Positions 36,662 to 44,886 of a DNA stretch of 64,000 nt are shown here, piece by piece. The stretch lies in the NCBI RefSeq assembly GCF_028416575.1, contig NZ_JAMQKB010000004.1:96176-160175 (forward strand). Direction: 5' to 3'. This DNA comes from Terrihalobacillus insolitus. GTDB lineage: Bacteria > Bacillota > Bacilli > Bacillales > Amphibacillaceae. A program made the translations under genes and the position numbers. The notes beneath the pieces were generated by a model that saw nothing but the letters and a program-made list of their open reading frames with translations, was not told the origin of the DNA and ran no database searches. Numbering within the stretch: the stretch's first letter is position 1; each line of letters starts with the position of its first letter.

Positions 36662-38149
36662 TTAAGCGTCGATTTTAGCAAAGTCATTCTTTTTCTCTTC
36701 CGTGTGCCCACTATTATCAAGGGTCTTTCCAAAAACATTGTAATCAAGTGTTTCCTTAGGGATACTAGCCAGTTCTTTTCGTTTAACTGCGTAAAAGATA
36801 AGTCCGAGTGCAACCCATACTAGAAGAGCAATCCACGAAGGTGTCCCTAGAAATCCAGGCGAGCCAGGTACAACGAGTAATAGGAAAAAGCCTATACTAC
36901 TGATGACCCCTAAAAGGGTAATGAATTTTTTAGTAGGTGAAACAAGTAATGCGCTGTCTCCTGTTGATTCCGACCATCTGAATAGCTTGTATGCCACTGC
37001 ACAACAATAGAAATAGGCAATAGTTACGCCGATAGCTGACATATCTACAACCCATAACAATGCTTGTCGACCAAAGAATGGTGCAAATAAAGTGATGATA
37101 CATGTGAATATAATTCCTACATAAGGAGTTGCGTACTTTGGGTGTAGTTTAGCGAATGCGCGCGGCAGTATATTGGCTCTCCCCATTGCAAACAACAACC
37201 TACTTGTAGATACATAGAAACCGTTTAAACCAGTGAAAATCCCCATACATAACGATAGTGAAAGTAATAAAACTCCAACAATACCATAGGCATTATTAAC
37301 TACATCACCTGTTCCCCATATTGTTTCTTGATTGACAAGAGTTTGCCAAGGCATTGCAACAGCAGTAGCGATAATGGTTAACGAATAGGTGATAGCAGCA
37401 CAAATTAATGCGATTACGATCAGTTTAAATGCTTTTTTTGGAGAAAAATTAAATTCTTCTGCTGCTTGGGGAATATTATCGAATCCAACGTAAGCCCAAG
37501 GAGAAATAGCAACGATTGCAATAATAGCTGCAAAAGCACTTACTCCAGGGTTAAAGAAAGGCTGAATATTTGTAAATGAACTACTAGGATGAAGAATCAT
37601 AGATATTGTTAATAGCACAACACCGACGATTAGTGTAATACAAAAGACGAATTGCGAAAAACCAGATAATTTGGTGCCACGTATATTTAAGTACGCAAAG
37701 GCAATCAGTGCAATGGTAGCGATCAAAACCTCCCCGAAATATACATCCCATCCAGCAATATTATACATAAGACCTTGCATGGCAAAACTAGGTAGAACAA
37801 ATTTGGCTAATAACGCAAGTGCTGAGGCATTAAGAGCGACAATACTCATATAACCTAATGTTAAAAACCATCCGCAAAGGTATGCGTGATAGCGTCCAAA
37901 TCCATAATAGGCATATGCAAATTCTCCACCAGATACAGGTATTTTTTCAATTAGATATCCATAACTAACCCCAATTATGATCATCAAAAGAGCACCAATG
38001 CTAAATCCTATAATAACTCCAAGTGGACCAGCTGTTGCCATCCAATCAACAGGTAAAACAAAAGCTCCCCATCCCACTGCAGAACCAAAAGCAATTGCCC
38101 ATACCCAGTGTGGTTTCAATGTCTTTTTTAATTCATTCCTTTCTTCCAT
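36662..38149 (-). CDS. APC-superfamily amino-acid permease
   Basis: This 495-residue protein has about 12 transmembrane helices. The first helix carries the APC substrate-binding signature GSAVGWGAF (residues 17-25) and helix 6 reads ISPWAYVGFDNIPQAAEE. GGGAG precedes the ATG. The substrate is not determinable. Proximity to the taurine genes and a cre box in the leader make taurine or a related amino compound a reasonable guess, but the gene is on the opposite strand and separated by the repeat-protein locus. Confidence 0.82.
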   Translation of the reverse strand: MEERNELKKTLKPHWVWAIAFGSAVGWGAFVLPVDWMATAGPLGVIIGFSIGALLMIIIGVSYGYLIEKIPVSGGEFAYAYYGFGRYHAYLCGWFLTLGYMSIVALNASALALLAKFVLPSFAMQGLMYNIAGWDVYFGEVLIATIALIAFAYLNIRGTKLSGFSQFVFCITLIVGVVLLTISMILHPSSSFTNIQPFFNPGVSAFAAIIAIVAISPWAYVGFDNIPQAAEEFNFSPKKAFKLIVIALICAAITYSLTIIATAVAMPWQTLVNQETIWGTGDVVNNAYGIVGVLLLSLSLCMGIFTGLNGFYVSTSRLLFAMGRANILPRAFAKLHPKYATPYVGIIFTCIITLFAPFFGRQALLWVVDMSAIGVTIAYFYCCAVAYKLFRWSESTGDSALLVSPTKKFITLLGVISSIGFFLLLVVPGSPGFLGTPSWIALLVWVALGLIFYAVKRKELASIPKETLDYNVFGKTLDNSGHTEEKKNDFAKIDA

Positions 38150-38173
38150 TTTTTATCTCCCTTCAAGGTTTGT

Positions 38174-38187
38174 TGGAAGCGCTGCCA
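38174..38187 (-). promoter_or_regulatory. cre box upstream of the APC permease
   Basis: TGGAAGCGCTGCCA is symmetrical and fits the CcpA-binding consensus. It lies 25 bases before the start codon, between promoter and ribosome site, where bound CcpA would block elongation. Confidence 0.6.
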
Positions 38188-38554
38188 AAATAAAGATTTA
38201 AAGAAATTTGATATAATCAACTTAAGAGCCCTAAGATGATTATATTAAAACAGATATACTCATTTAATTCAATATATTCTGTAAATTATCACTATTCAAA
38301 ATTCAGATAACAATTATTTTAATATTTGATAAGTTATAAACTATTTTTTAGGCTGTTTTATGGGATTAAAAGAATAGAGGAATAGAAGGGAAGAAGACCG
38401 TTGCTTCTTTATGTAAGCCTTTCGTTTTTTCAAGATAAGAAATCAAGCAAGGGTATATTGAAAGTTCTAAATCCTATGGTGAAAACTTATTTGGAGCCTT
38501 TGGTTTGAGCTCTCACCACAGGACTTGAAAGTATGACGAACTTTTTTTCTTTAC
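38188..38554. other. AT-rich intergenic region
   Basis: No gene or RNA is supported here. It should contain the permease promoter (a TATAAT-like box occurs on the minus strand near 38240) and the end of the pyrP transcript, for which no clear terminator is seen. Confidence 0.5.
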
Positions 38555-39835
38555 TTATTCATTCGACAACTTCAATACATCAAGCAATTTAAAAAATAAA
38601 GCGAGCAGAATGGCGATAATCGTTGCAAGCCCCATTCCTTTTAATTCAACCGTACCAATTTGTACTGCGGCTCCACTAATTCCGATAACTAAAACGACAC
38701 ATGTTAAAATCAGATTCTGCGAGTTACTATAATCAACTTTTGATTCTACTAGCATGCGAATCCCGCTAGCAGCAATAATGCCAAAGAGTAGTAAAGAAAT
38801 ACCACCCATAACTGGTGTTGGAATGGAAGAAATCAAGGCAGCCAGTTTACCAAAAAAGGAAAGGAAAATGGCGATTGCAGCGGCCATACCTATGATCCAT
38901 GTAGAATAAACTTTTGTGATTGCCAACACTCCAATATTTTCACCATATGTTGTGTTTGGGGTTGCTCCTACTAAACTGGACAGGATGGTTGATATCCCGT
39001 TTCCTGCTAATGAGCGGTCGAGACCTGGGTCTTTTGCTAAATCTTTCTTAACAATATTACTCGTTACAAAAAGGTGCCCGATGTGTTCTGGAACCAGAAC
39101 GAGTGCTGCTGGAATAATCATTAAAATATCAGACATGTTAAATTTAATTTGATAGTATTGCGGCAAAGAAATCCAGGCAGCTTCTTGCACTTTCGTAAAA
39201 TCAACTAATCCAAACATATATGCAATAACATAACCAGCGATGATGCCGATTAAAATAGGGATAATCTTAAAGAATCCGCGAAGTGTTACCCAACAAATAA
39301 TGGTGATGGCTAACGTTAATAATGAAACCGCTGCTACTTTTGGATCCATAGCCCATTCTGCTCCAGCGTCACTAGGTGCAATCCACCCAGCCATTTGTGC
39401 TGCGGTAGGCACTAACTCAAGACCGATAACGGCAACAATTGCGCCCATTGCTGCGGGTGGGAAAATAACATCTATCCATTTTGTTCCAGCAATTCTTACG
39501 ATATAACCAACAATACACAATATAATACCAACAGCTAGAAAACCGCCTAACACGTAACTATATCCATCTCCACCTGAATATTTGCCTAATACGGCAAGTA
39601 CGGGAGAAATGAATGCAAAACTTGAACCGAGATAGGCTGGAATTTTACCTTTAGTAATGAAAATATAGAGCAATGTACCGATACCATTCATTAATAGGAT
39701 TGTTGCTGGGTCAACACCAAATATAACGGGCACTAAAACCGTAGATCCAAACATTGCAAATAAGTGCTGCAGGCCTAAAGGTAAGCTTTGTGAAAAAGGT
39801 AATCGTTCATTGACTTGTATTTCTCTTTGTTCCAT
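38555..39835 (-). CDS. pyrP: Uracil permease PyrP
   Basis: This 426-residue NCS2 (nucleobase-cation symporter) protein has about 14 helices; conserved pieces are SLPLGLQHLFAMFGSTVLVP at the start, VPEHIGHL with the substrate-contact Glu, and NTTYGENIGVLAITKVYS. It imports uracil with protons. A GGAGAG ribosome site precedes the ATG. Upstream lies a PyrR-type attenuator (39990-40128), so expression falls when UMP is plentiful. A MITE-like repeat lies between the attenuator and the gene. Confidence 0.92.
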   Translation of the reverse strand: MEQREIQVNERLPFSQSLPLGLQHLFAMFGSTVLVPVIFGVDPATILLMNGIGTLLYIFITKGKIPAYLGSSFAFISPVLAVLGKYSGGDGYSYVLGGFLAVGIILCIVGYIVRIAGTKWIDVIFPPAAMGAIVAVIGLELVPTAAQMAGWIAPSDAGAEWAMDPKVAAVSLLTLAITIICWVTLRGFFKIIPILIGIIAGYVIAYMFGLVDFTKVQEAAWISLPQYYQIKFNMSDILMIIPAALVLVPEHIGHLFVTSNIVKKDLAKDPGLDRSLAGNGISTILSSLVGATPNTTYGENIGVLAITKVYSTWIIGMAAAIAIFLSFFGKLAALISSIPTPVMGGISLLLFGIIAASGIRMLVESKVDYSNSQNLILTCVVLVIGISGAAVQIGTVELKGMGLATIIAILLALFFKLLDVLKLSNE

Positions 39836-39855
39836 TTTTTTCTCTCCTTTATGAT

Positions 39856-39940
39856 GTTGTTCAAAAAGTCATCAAATCATAAGTGGGGCAACTCATAATT
39901 GGCTTGGTTCTAACTTGTCTGCTTTTTGAACACGCACTTT
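39856..39940. mobile_element. MITE-like element, copy 1 (short form)
   Basis: Its ends TTGTTCAAAAAGTC and GCTTTTTGAACACGCACTT match the longer copies at 47064-47217 and 58985-59126, with a shorter centre. The ends form an imperfect inverted repeat (GTTCAAAAAG / CTTTTTGAAC). It sits inside the pyrP leader after the attenuator. Confidence 0.7.
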
Positions 39941-39989
39941 GTAATATAGTTGAAGATCGTATAAGCTTGGTTATCCTTCTATGGAAGAT

Positions 39990-40128
39990 GAAAAAGCACC
40001 TTGCCCACTATAGGCAAGGTGCTTTATGCACACATAAAAATCTAGATTAAGAGATTCAATCTACTGATTTTTATTGTAAACAGACCACGTCTGTTCCACC
40101 TTGCCAGTCTCACAGGACTGAATTAAAG
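39990..40128 (-). promoter_or_regulatory. PyrR-binding attenuator of pyrP
   Basis: On the minus strand the leader contains CAGTCCTGTGAGACTGGCAA (about 40105-40120), the PyrR binding loop, followed by an intrinsic terminator AGCACCTTGCC...GGCAAGGTGCT plus T-run (39990-40023). GGCAAGGTG of the binding-loop region is complementary to CACCTTGCC in the terminator's 5' arm, so an antiterminator and the terminator exclude each other. UMP-bound PyrR would stabilise the loop and cause termination. Confidence 0.9.
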
Positions 40129-40153
40129 GTAACCGTATAAACTTTTCTAAGTA

Positions 40154-40182
40154 ATTATCACAAGTTATCACGAGGATGTCAA
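40154..40182 (-). promoter_or_regulatory. Promoter of pyrP
   Basis: On the minus strand TTGACA (40177-40182) and GATAAT (40154-40159) are spaced by 17 bases, just upstream of the PyrR attenuator. Confidence 0.8.
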
Positions 40183-40617
40183 TAGTTTTCTTGTAATATG
40201 CGAGCATCTATTATCGTGAAGTTAGAGTATGCGGAATTGTTCTAGAGCATGTAATCTTTCACGCCCACAGACTAAGAGAAAGGTTGAAGTGCAGTAGGAC
40301 ATATCGAAGAGTATCACTGCCAACACCTGAGCTTCAGCTTTAGTTGCATGATCATTTGTTTATAGAGCCATTCGAACATAATTTTTCATAAATTCCGCTC
40401 TTTTTCTTTAGTATAATCTTACCACCTTAAACAATTGAGATTGAATTAAAAACATTGTACTTTCATACTATTTTCTAAAAAGTATTGTTTTATTTAACTG
40501 TGTGGCAGGAGTTGAAGAAGGAATAATTAATTTCTATATCGAATCAAGTAAGAAATGGTTGTTATAACCAATGGAAGATTATAAATAGAAGGCAATTAGG
40601 ATGCGTAGGAGGAGAAT
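40183..40617. other. Intergenic region without a recognised gene
   Basis: There are short protein-like stretches on the minus strand around 40230-40380, but frames are broken and no family is recognised; this may be a decayed gene. The right part is AT-rich and should include the promoter of the kinase gene. Confidence 0.4.
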
Positions 40618-41115
40618 ATGGAATCTAAGCTAATTATCATACGAGGAAACTCTGGGAGTGGGAAAACAACGACTGCGAAAAGTCTTCAAAATCATTTGGG
40701 GCATGGAACGCTATTGGTTTCTCAAGATGTCGTACGACGTGAAATGTTGAAAGTTGACGATAGAGAAGGGAACCTTTCAATTGATTTGATTCGTCAAATT
40801 GCAGAATATGGTAAATATAAATGTGAATTTGTTATTGTAGAGGGAATCTTGTATAAAAGTCGTTATGGTGAAATGCTGAATTACTTAATCCAGTTCTATA
40901 ACCAAAAGACATATACTTATTATTTTGATTTATCCTTTGAGGAAACAGTCAATCGTCACAACTCTAGTTCGAAAAAGATGGAATTTGGAGAAGATTCTTT
41001 ACGTGCTTGGTGGAATCCAAACGATTATCTTGGCGTGGATGGAGAAACAATATTGACTAATGATATGTTACAGAACGATGTATTGAAACTGGTTATAAAT
41101 CAACTGCAAAAGTAA
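40618..41115 (+). CDS. P-loop small kinase (zeta-toxin/UDP-sugar kinase-like)
   Basis: This 165-residue cytoplasmic ATPase has a Walker A loop GNSGSGKTTTAK (residues 10-21), a Walker B-like FVIVEGILY near residue 69 and an Arg-rich lid region. It resembles the AAA_33 family of small kinases that phosphorylate nucleosides, antibiotics or sugars. TAGGAGGAG precedes the ATG. No substrate is evident. It stands at the left edge of the decayed island and may be part of the accessory set. Confidence 0.72.
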   Translation: MESKLIIIRGNSGSGKTTTAKSLQNHLGHGTLLVSQDVVRREMLKVDDREGNLSIDLIRQIAEYGKYKCEFVIVEGILYKSRYGEMLNYLIQFYNQKTYTYYFDLSFEETVNRHNSSSKKMEFGEDSLRAWWNPNDYLGVDGETILTNDMLQNDVLKLVINQLQK

Positions 41116-41176
41116 TTGTTTGATTTGAAACAATAATGTTCTTTTACTACTATATATCATATGGAGGGAAGCGAAA

Positions 41177-41574
41177 ATGGACAAGCCTTCCATTGGTGCT
41201 CTTGAGGATTTGTTAATTGAAGTAAAAGAGCAATCACATGTGTTGAATCGGATGTTTTTCTCTGTTATCAATCAAAAGGTTCGGATGAAATCGGTCATAC
41301 AGCATACTTGGGCAACCATTCATGAATTTCGGTTGGAATATTCACTATTGGATGGAGAAGAGCCTGATCAGACTATTCAGAAGGTGGCTGGACAGTTATC
41401 ACGTATGAGAAGCCTTGTCATGGAGGAAGAATTCATATTGCAATGGAAAAGGAGTATTCAGTTTTCCGTCGTTTTGTAGAACAGTTTGAGAAGAACATTG
41501 TACGAAAACTTTATTTTGAAGATACTGGTGTTTGGTCTGAAAAAGTTGGTGGTCTTCCATGGGCTGCGAAATAA
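41177..41574 (+). pseudogene. Frameshifted gene of unknown function
   Basis: A good start (GGAGGG then ATG 41177, MDKPSIGALEDLLIEVKEQS) runs about 87 codons. A shift near 41430-41445 moves the coding sense into another frame, which reads MEKEYSVFRRFVEQFEKNIV and ends GGLPWAAK at 41574. The repaired product would be a helical protein of about 130 residues. The family is not recognised; context suggests a phage or toxin-related small protein. Confidence 0.55.
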
Positions 41575-41684
41575 TAGAAAAAAGTGAAGTGACCATTCGA
41601 AGATATGTTTTTGCAGAAAAGATAAAGGCGTACAAAATCATTAAAAAGTGGTGGGTACCGTTGAGGAAACACAAAAAGTTGTAA
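41559..41684 (+). CDS. Small basic protein, 41 residues
   Basis: An open frame begins at ATG 41559 inside the end of the preceding gene, with GGTGGT ahead as a weak ribosome site, and ends at 41684, 24 bases before the next gene. The product is Lys/Arg-rich (VTIRRYVFAEKIKAYKIIKK). Overlapping start/stop spacing suggests an operon of small genes. It could also be noise. Confidence 0.35.
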   Translation: MGCEIIEKSEVTIRRYVFAEKIKAYKIIKKWWVPLRKHKKL

Positions 41685-41708
41685 AAAAGAAATGAGTGGG
41701 GGAAATCA

Positions 41709-42083
41709 ATGGACAACGAAATACGGCAGGCTGGAATGATTAACCAACGAGTTATTGACTTACTAGGGCTTACAAACGTAAGTCCCAATACCCCCATTTT
41801 AGTTGGGACAACCAATGTTGAACACATGAAAAAACACCATCCCAATGACTTTGAACAATATGGTTGTCACCTTGAAGATATTTTGCATTCTCCTACATAC
41901 GTAGCCAAGCACCCCTCAAACGGATCTATCCAATACATTAAAGTTTATCAAGAGGGGGATGACCACGTCATGGTAGCCGTCCGTATAACAACGAAAGGAA
42001 CTGTGTTTGCTAGGACACTATTTGTTATGTCAGAAAACAAAGTTCAACGATATAAAGAAAGAGGTGCTCTAAAAGAATATTAA
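41709..42083 (+). CDS. PBECR-like nuclease-domain protein
   Basis: This 124-residue protein resembles the phage Barnase-EndoU-ColicinE5-RelE-like (PBECR) nuclease domains found in phage and mobile toxins. Suggestive elements are VGTTNVEHMKKHHP with two His, DILHSPTYVAKHP, and the terminal strand VRITTKGTVFARTLFVM whose Arg/Thr pattern recalls the RelE-like active site. GTGGGGG precedes the ATG. The gene is intact while its neighbours are broken. Without a visible antitoxin it might be inactive or require a partner at another locus. Confidence 0.5.
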   Translation: MDNEIRQAGMINQRVIDLLGLTNVSPNTPILVGTTNVEHMKKHHPNDFEQYGCHLEDILHSPTYVAKHPSNGSIQYIKVYQEGDDHVMVAVRITTKGTVFARTLFVMSENKVQRYKERGALKEY

Positions 42084-42119
42084 ACTTTTAATCATTTTCA
42101 AAAAAAGAAGGAGATATGA

Positions 42120-42632
42120 TTGCATGATCCGTTTGAACCTATTAAAAGCATCAATCAAATACAAGAGACTTTATCCTCACGTGCCTTACCACAATTGCAA
42201 CAACATGAAGTTTATGGCCTCTATCATCGAAGGTATTGATTTTGAACCCTTAAGCCAGTACATCCCAAACTAAACAGACTAAAGAGGAAGAAGTTGAAGA
42301 GAAAGACGATGAAGTTCATATCACCCGTCCTCAATACTTCCACACTGCAACGAAATTAGTGGTTGTCGTTAATGTCGTTGATGCTAGAATAGAAAAAGCT
42401 AATATAGATATAGAAACAATTGAGAAGTGGAAAAAGGTGGTCAAACCTGTGATCGAGGTGTTAATTGCCATTCTACTTGGGTGGGCAGTAAGTAATGTCC
42501 CTTTACATGAGATGAAATATTGTTAAAACGTTTCAAAATGTAGTGGAGACAATATTCAATTACGATTTAGATGGTGGAGATGTTGAGGATGAATCTTTAA
42601 ATAAAACTCATAGAATAGAGGAGGAAAAATAA
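42120..42632 (+). pseudogene. Multiply frameshifted membrane-anchored protein gene
   Basis: It begins at TTG 42120 behind AAGAAGGAG (HDPFEPIKSINQIQETLSS). Coding sense then changes frame at least three times. Recoverable pieces are QTKEEEVEEKDDEVHITRPQ, IETIEKWKKVVKPVIEVLIA with a hydrophobic tail (ILLGWAVSNV), and NIVKTFQNVVETIFNYDL ending EEEK. The stop overlaps the ATG of the next gene as TAATG, so the two ancestors were translationally coupled. The family is unknown. Confidence 0.5.
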
Positions 42633-42874
42633 TGGACCAATGGCCATTTTTATAGTCGTATGGGAACCCCTGTGGCATATTCTCAAGATGGAACTCATAT
42701 TTATCTGTTTAATGGTGAGCCAGTAGGATATTTCGCAAGTGAGTAAATCTATTCCATTTCTGATAAACATCTAGGAATATTTCAAGATGGTTGGGTGCAA
42801 GAGATAATCAAGGTCGAGTCAGAATTATCATCAGAATCCTACTTTTCACAATGATAGAAGATAGGAGTCTATAA
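42632..42874 (+). pseudogene. Ruined beta-flower-type repeat protein gene
   Basis: ATG 42632 behind GAGGAGG reads MDQWPF, then an extra T in a five-T run shifts the frame. After correction the sequence reads YSRMGTPVAYSQDGTHIYLF and NGEPVGYFASE, meets TAA, then resumes IYSISDKHLGIFQDGWVQ and, after another shift, DNQGRVRI. The twin units IYLFNGEPVGYF and IYSISDKHLGIF are characteristic of small four-fold beta-flower proteins often linked to secreted toxins (family name from memory). Three lesions make it non-functional. Confidence 0.5.
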
Positions 42875-42884
42875 AACTATAACA

Positions 42885-43006
42885 GCAAAAAAGGCCATGG
42901 AATTTATCCATGACCTTTCGTCTTCGAAGGAATCTAAGGCAGGGTGGCAATCCTGCATCTCCTAACTTTGGGTGACGGCTGCCTGTTCCGTCCTCAAAGA
43001 TTCCTT
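42885..43006 (-). ncRNA. Putative structured RNA followed by a terminator
   Basis: On the minus strand an 80-base element is closed by AAGGAATCT/AGATTCCTT (42998-43006 with 42927-42935), with an inner AGGCAG/CTGCCT stem and GC-rich hairpins. About eight bases later comes an intrinsic terminator (AAAGGTCATGG/CCATGGCCTTT and a T-run, 42885-42918). No gene follows on that strand for over 1.5 kb, so it looks like a stand-alone small RNA or an orphaned attenuator. It matches no riboswitch class known to me. Confidence 0.45.
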
Positions 43007-43353
43007 CTCTTTAGTTTTATGCAATTTTAGTTCACAATATACTCTGAAGTGAAACTAACTTCTTCTAAAATCATTATAAACGTAACAGATAGTGAATGCA
43101 AGACATCACAGAGGAATGCAGAGCTGACGCATAAAAAATATTAAAAATCTCGCGAAGTGCTCATATTACTTTTAAAAAATTTCGTGACCACGAAATTAAA
43201 TTTTTAAGAAAAAATTGCTAGGAGTTTAGTTTATCCATCACATTCCTCCCATATTTTTTACCCTTTTTTACACACAAGTAGCCAGCCTATCGTGATTCAA
43301 TAAACCACGGAAAGGACAGCCATGCTTATTTGTAATATCGGCGGGTGTTTTTT

Positions 43354-44886
43354 TCATCCACAAACCAACCGCAACTGATATTTCGATTTAATCAGATTGC
43401 GAATCCTATCTGTGTCCAATGATCTTTCGCTCATGACACGATAAATCTTAGTAATGAAGCCTTGAATACCAACTTCTTTTACATGATCATGTAGTGATTC
43501 CATATGAAGTGCCATTTCGTTTACCAGGCGGGCAATATGCATTAAATAATGATATCCCTTCATGGCATCCCAATCATAAGAAAAAATGTGTTCATACTGA
43601 TATCCTTGATGTTTTTCTTTTAAAATATTATTCTCATGTAACCAACGATTTCGAGCATACAAATTGCAACGCTCGTGGACATTTTTCTGATTTATAGGCG
43701 TACTCGAAATCCAGGCATAGCGTGAGGCTTGCATCTCGATTTGCCCTTCTTTATTGACCTCCTCCCAACGTTCTTCACAAATGACAACATGCACGGTCTG
43801 GACTTTTGAATCATTTAATCCGTAGTTATATTCGATATCATTGACCCAGCGGAAGTGTTGATCCCGACCTTTCCATATTTGTACATGGGTGAAGTCCCGA
43901 CTCGCATCCAAAGATAATAGACCGTTCACGTCCTTCCATACCGATGGGAGAGATTTATCTTTGAACACAATCATAAATTGCCATTTGTTTCTGCGGCACG
44001 CCTCTAAGACAGGACCGTTAGCGTACAGCCCATCCAATAAAAGTGTCATTGGCAGTTTTGGGAAGTGCTTTTTTAGTTGCTTCGTCAGTCGGTGAAACGC
44101 CTTTATTTCACAATCCTGTTTCCAATCCTCGTACTTCTCAATGGCTTCCAGTTCCTTGCTGTTTTCTAAAAACTCACTCGCAAGGGGTAATACCATTCCA
44201 TTAGAAAATACGAGAACAGCCTCCAATACATATGCATAATACTGATACTCCCCGCCACTTCCTTTGATTTTTCGGCGAAGGTATTTCTCATCCCATTGTT
44301 CCTTCATCGTATACTTTTGCGTTCCATCAACCGCAACAAGATAACGCTTGTTGTATAACAAATCTTGGAACATCTTATTACGTATCAACTTCTTAAGCAA
44401 CCCAACGTAGGTCTTTTTTATTTGTTCAACTTCTATTTTTTCTAGGAGACGACATAACGTATCTTGGTGTGGCATGTCTTCTAGTTCTGGGTAAATGCCC
44501 CGCAAGTTTTCCAGTAGCTGCGGTCCCGTCATGCCTTGGTTTGTTTTTCGGCGTGATGTCATTTGGAACACAAACATAAAAATACCATAAATCATCAGCA
44601 CCGTTATTTTATGCCTGACTTTCTTTGGACTCCTTGGATCAGGTATTTTCCCCAATTTTTTTAGTAGGCCTGGCAGTAGCCGCCCGTATACTTTGATTTT
44701 TTCTTCTATTGTCAACTGAATCATTTGTTGTTCTTCTTCTGGTGTTTTTGAGGAGCACTTGCGGTTGGGTAGTGTCTGGGTTGGTGGATAGTTCTTTCCT
44801 TGCTGCTTCTTCCGCTCACGTAGTTCCTGCTGTTTTCTTTTTCGTGCCGCACGGTTAAGGGCGATGTCTGAGTTATTGATGCTCAT
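43354..44886 (-). CDS. DDE transposase of the insertion sequence
   Basis: This 510-residue transposase has an RNase H-like catalytic fold: the first Asp appears in YLVAVDGTQ (about residue 188), the second in MTLLLDGLYANG (about 283), and the conserved C-terminal segment contains EHIFSYDWDAMKGYHYLMHI. The N-terminus is highly basic (RAARKRKQQELRERKKQQGK). Its ATG overlaps the stop of the upstream DruA-like gene (TAATG), so the two proteins are made together. The exact IS family is not assigned; IS4- or ISNCY-related seems likely. Confidence 0.9.
   Translation of the reverse strand: MSINNSDIALNRAARKRKQQELRERKKQQGKNYPPTQTLPNRKCSSKTPEEEQQMIQLTIEEKIKVYGRLLPGLLKKLGKIPDPRSPKKVRHKITVLMIYGIFMFVFQMTSRRKTNQGMTGPQLLENLRGIYPELEDMPHQDTLCRLLEKIEVEQIKKTYVGLLKKLIRNKMFQDLLYNKRYLVAVDGTQKYTMKEQWDEKYLRRKIKGSGGEYQYYAYVLEAVLVFSNGMVLPLASEFLENSKELEAIEKYEDWKQDCEIKAFHRLTKQLKKHFPKLPMTLLLDGLYANGPVLEACRRNKWQFMIVFKDKSLPSVWKDVNGLLSLDASRDFTHVQIWKGRDQHFRWVNDIEYNYGLNDSKVQTVHVVICEERWEEVNKEGQIEMQASRYAWISSTPINQKNVHERCNLYARNRWLHENNILKEKHQGYQYEHIFSYDWDAMKGYHYLMHIARLVNEMALHMESLHDHVKEVGIQGFITKIYRVMSERSLDTDRIRNLIKSKYQLRLVCG

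Noticed and set aside
41068..41271. Minus-strand ORF across the end of the kinase gene
   Set aside because: It is antisense to two plus-strand frames with ribosome sites and resembles no protein.
42885..43006. Riboswitch controlling a downstream gene
   Set aside because: No gene follows on the minus strand, and no known ligand-binding consensus (TPP, SAM, cobalamin, purine, T-box) could be matched.
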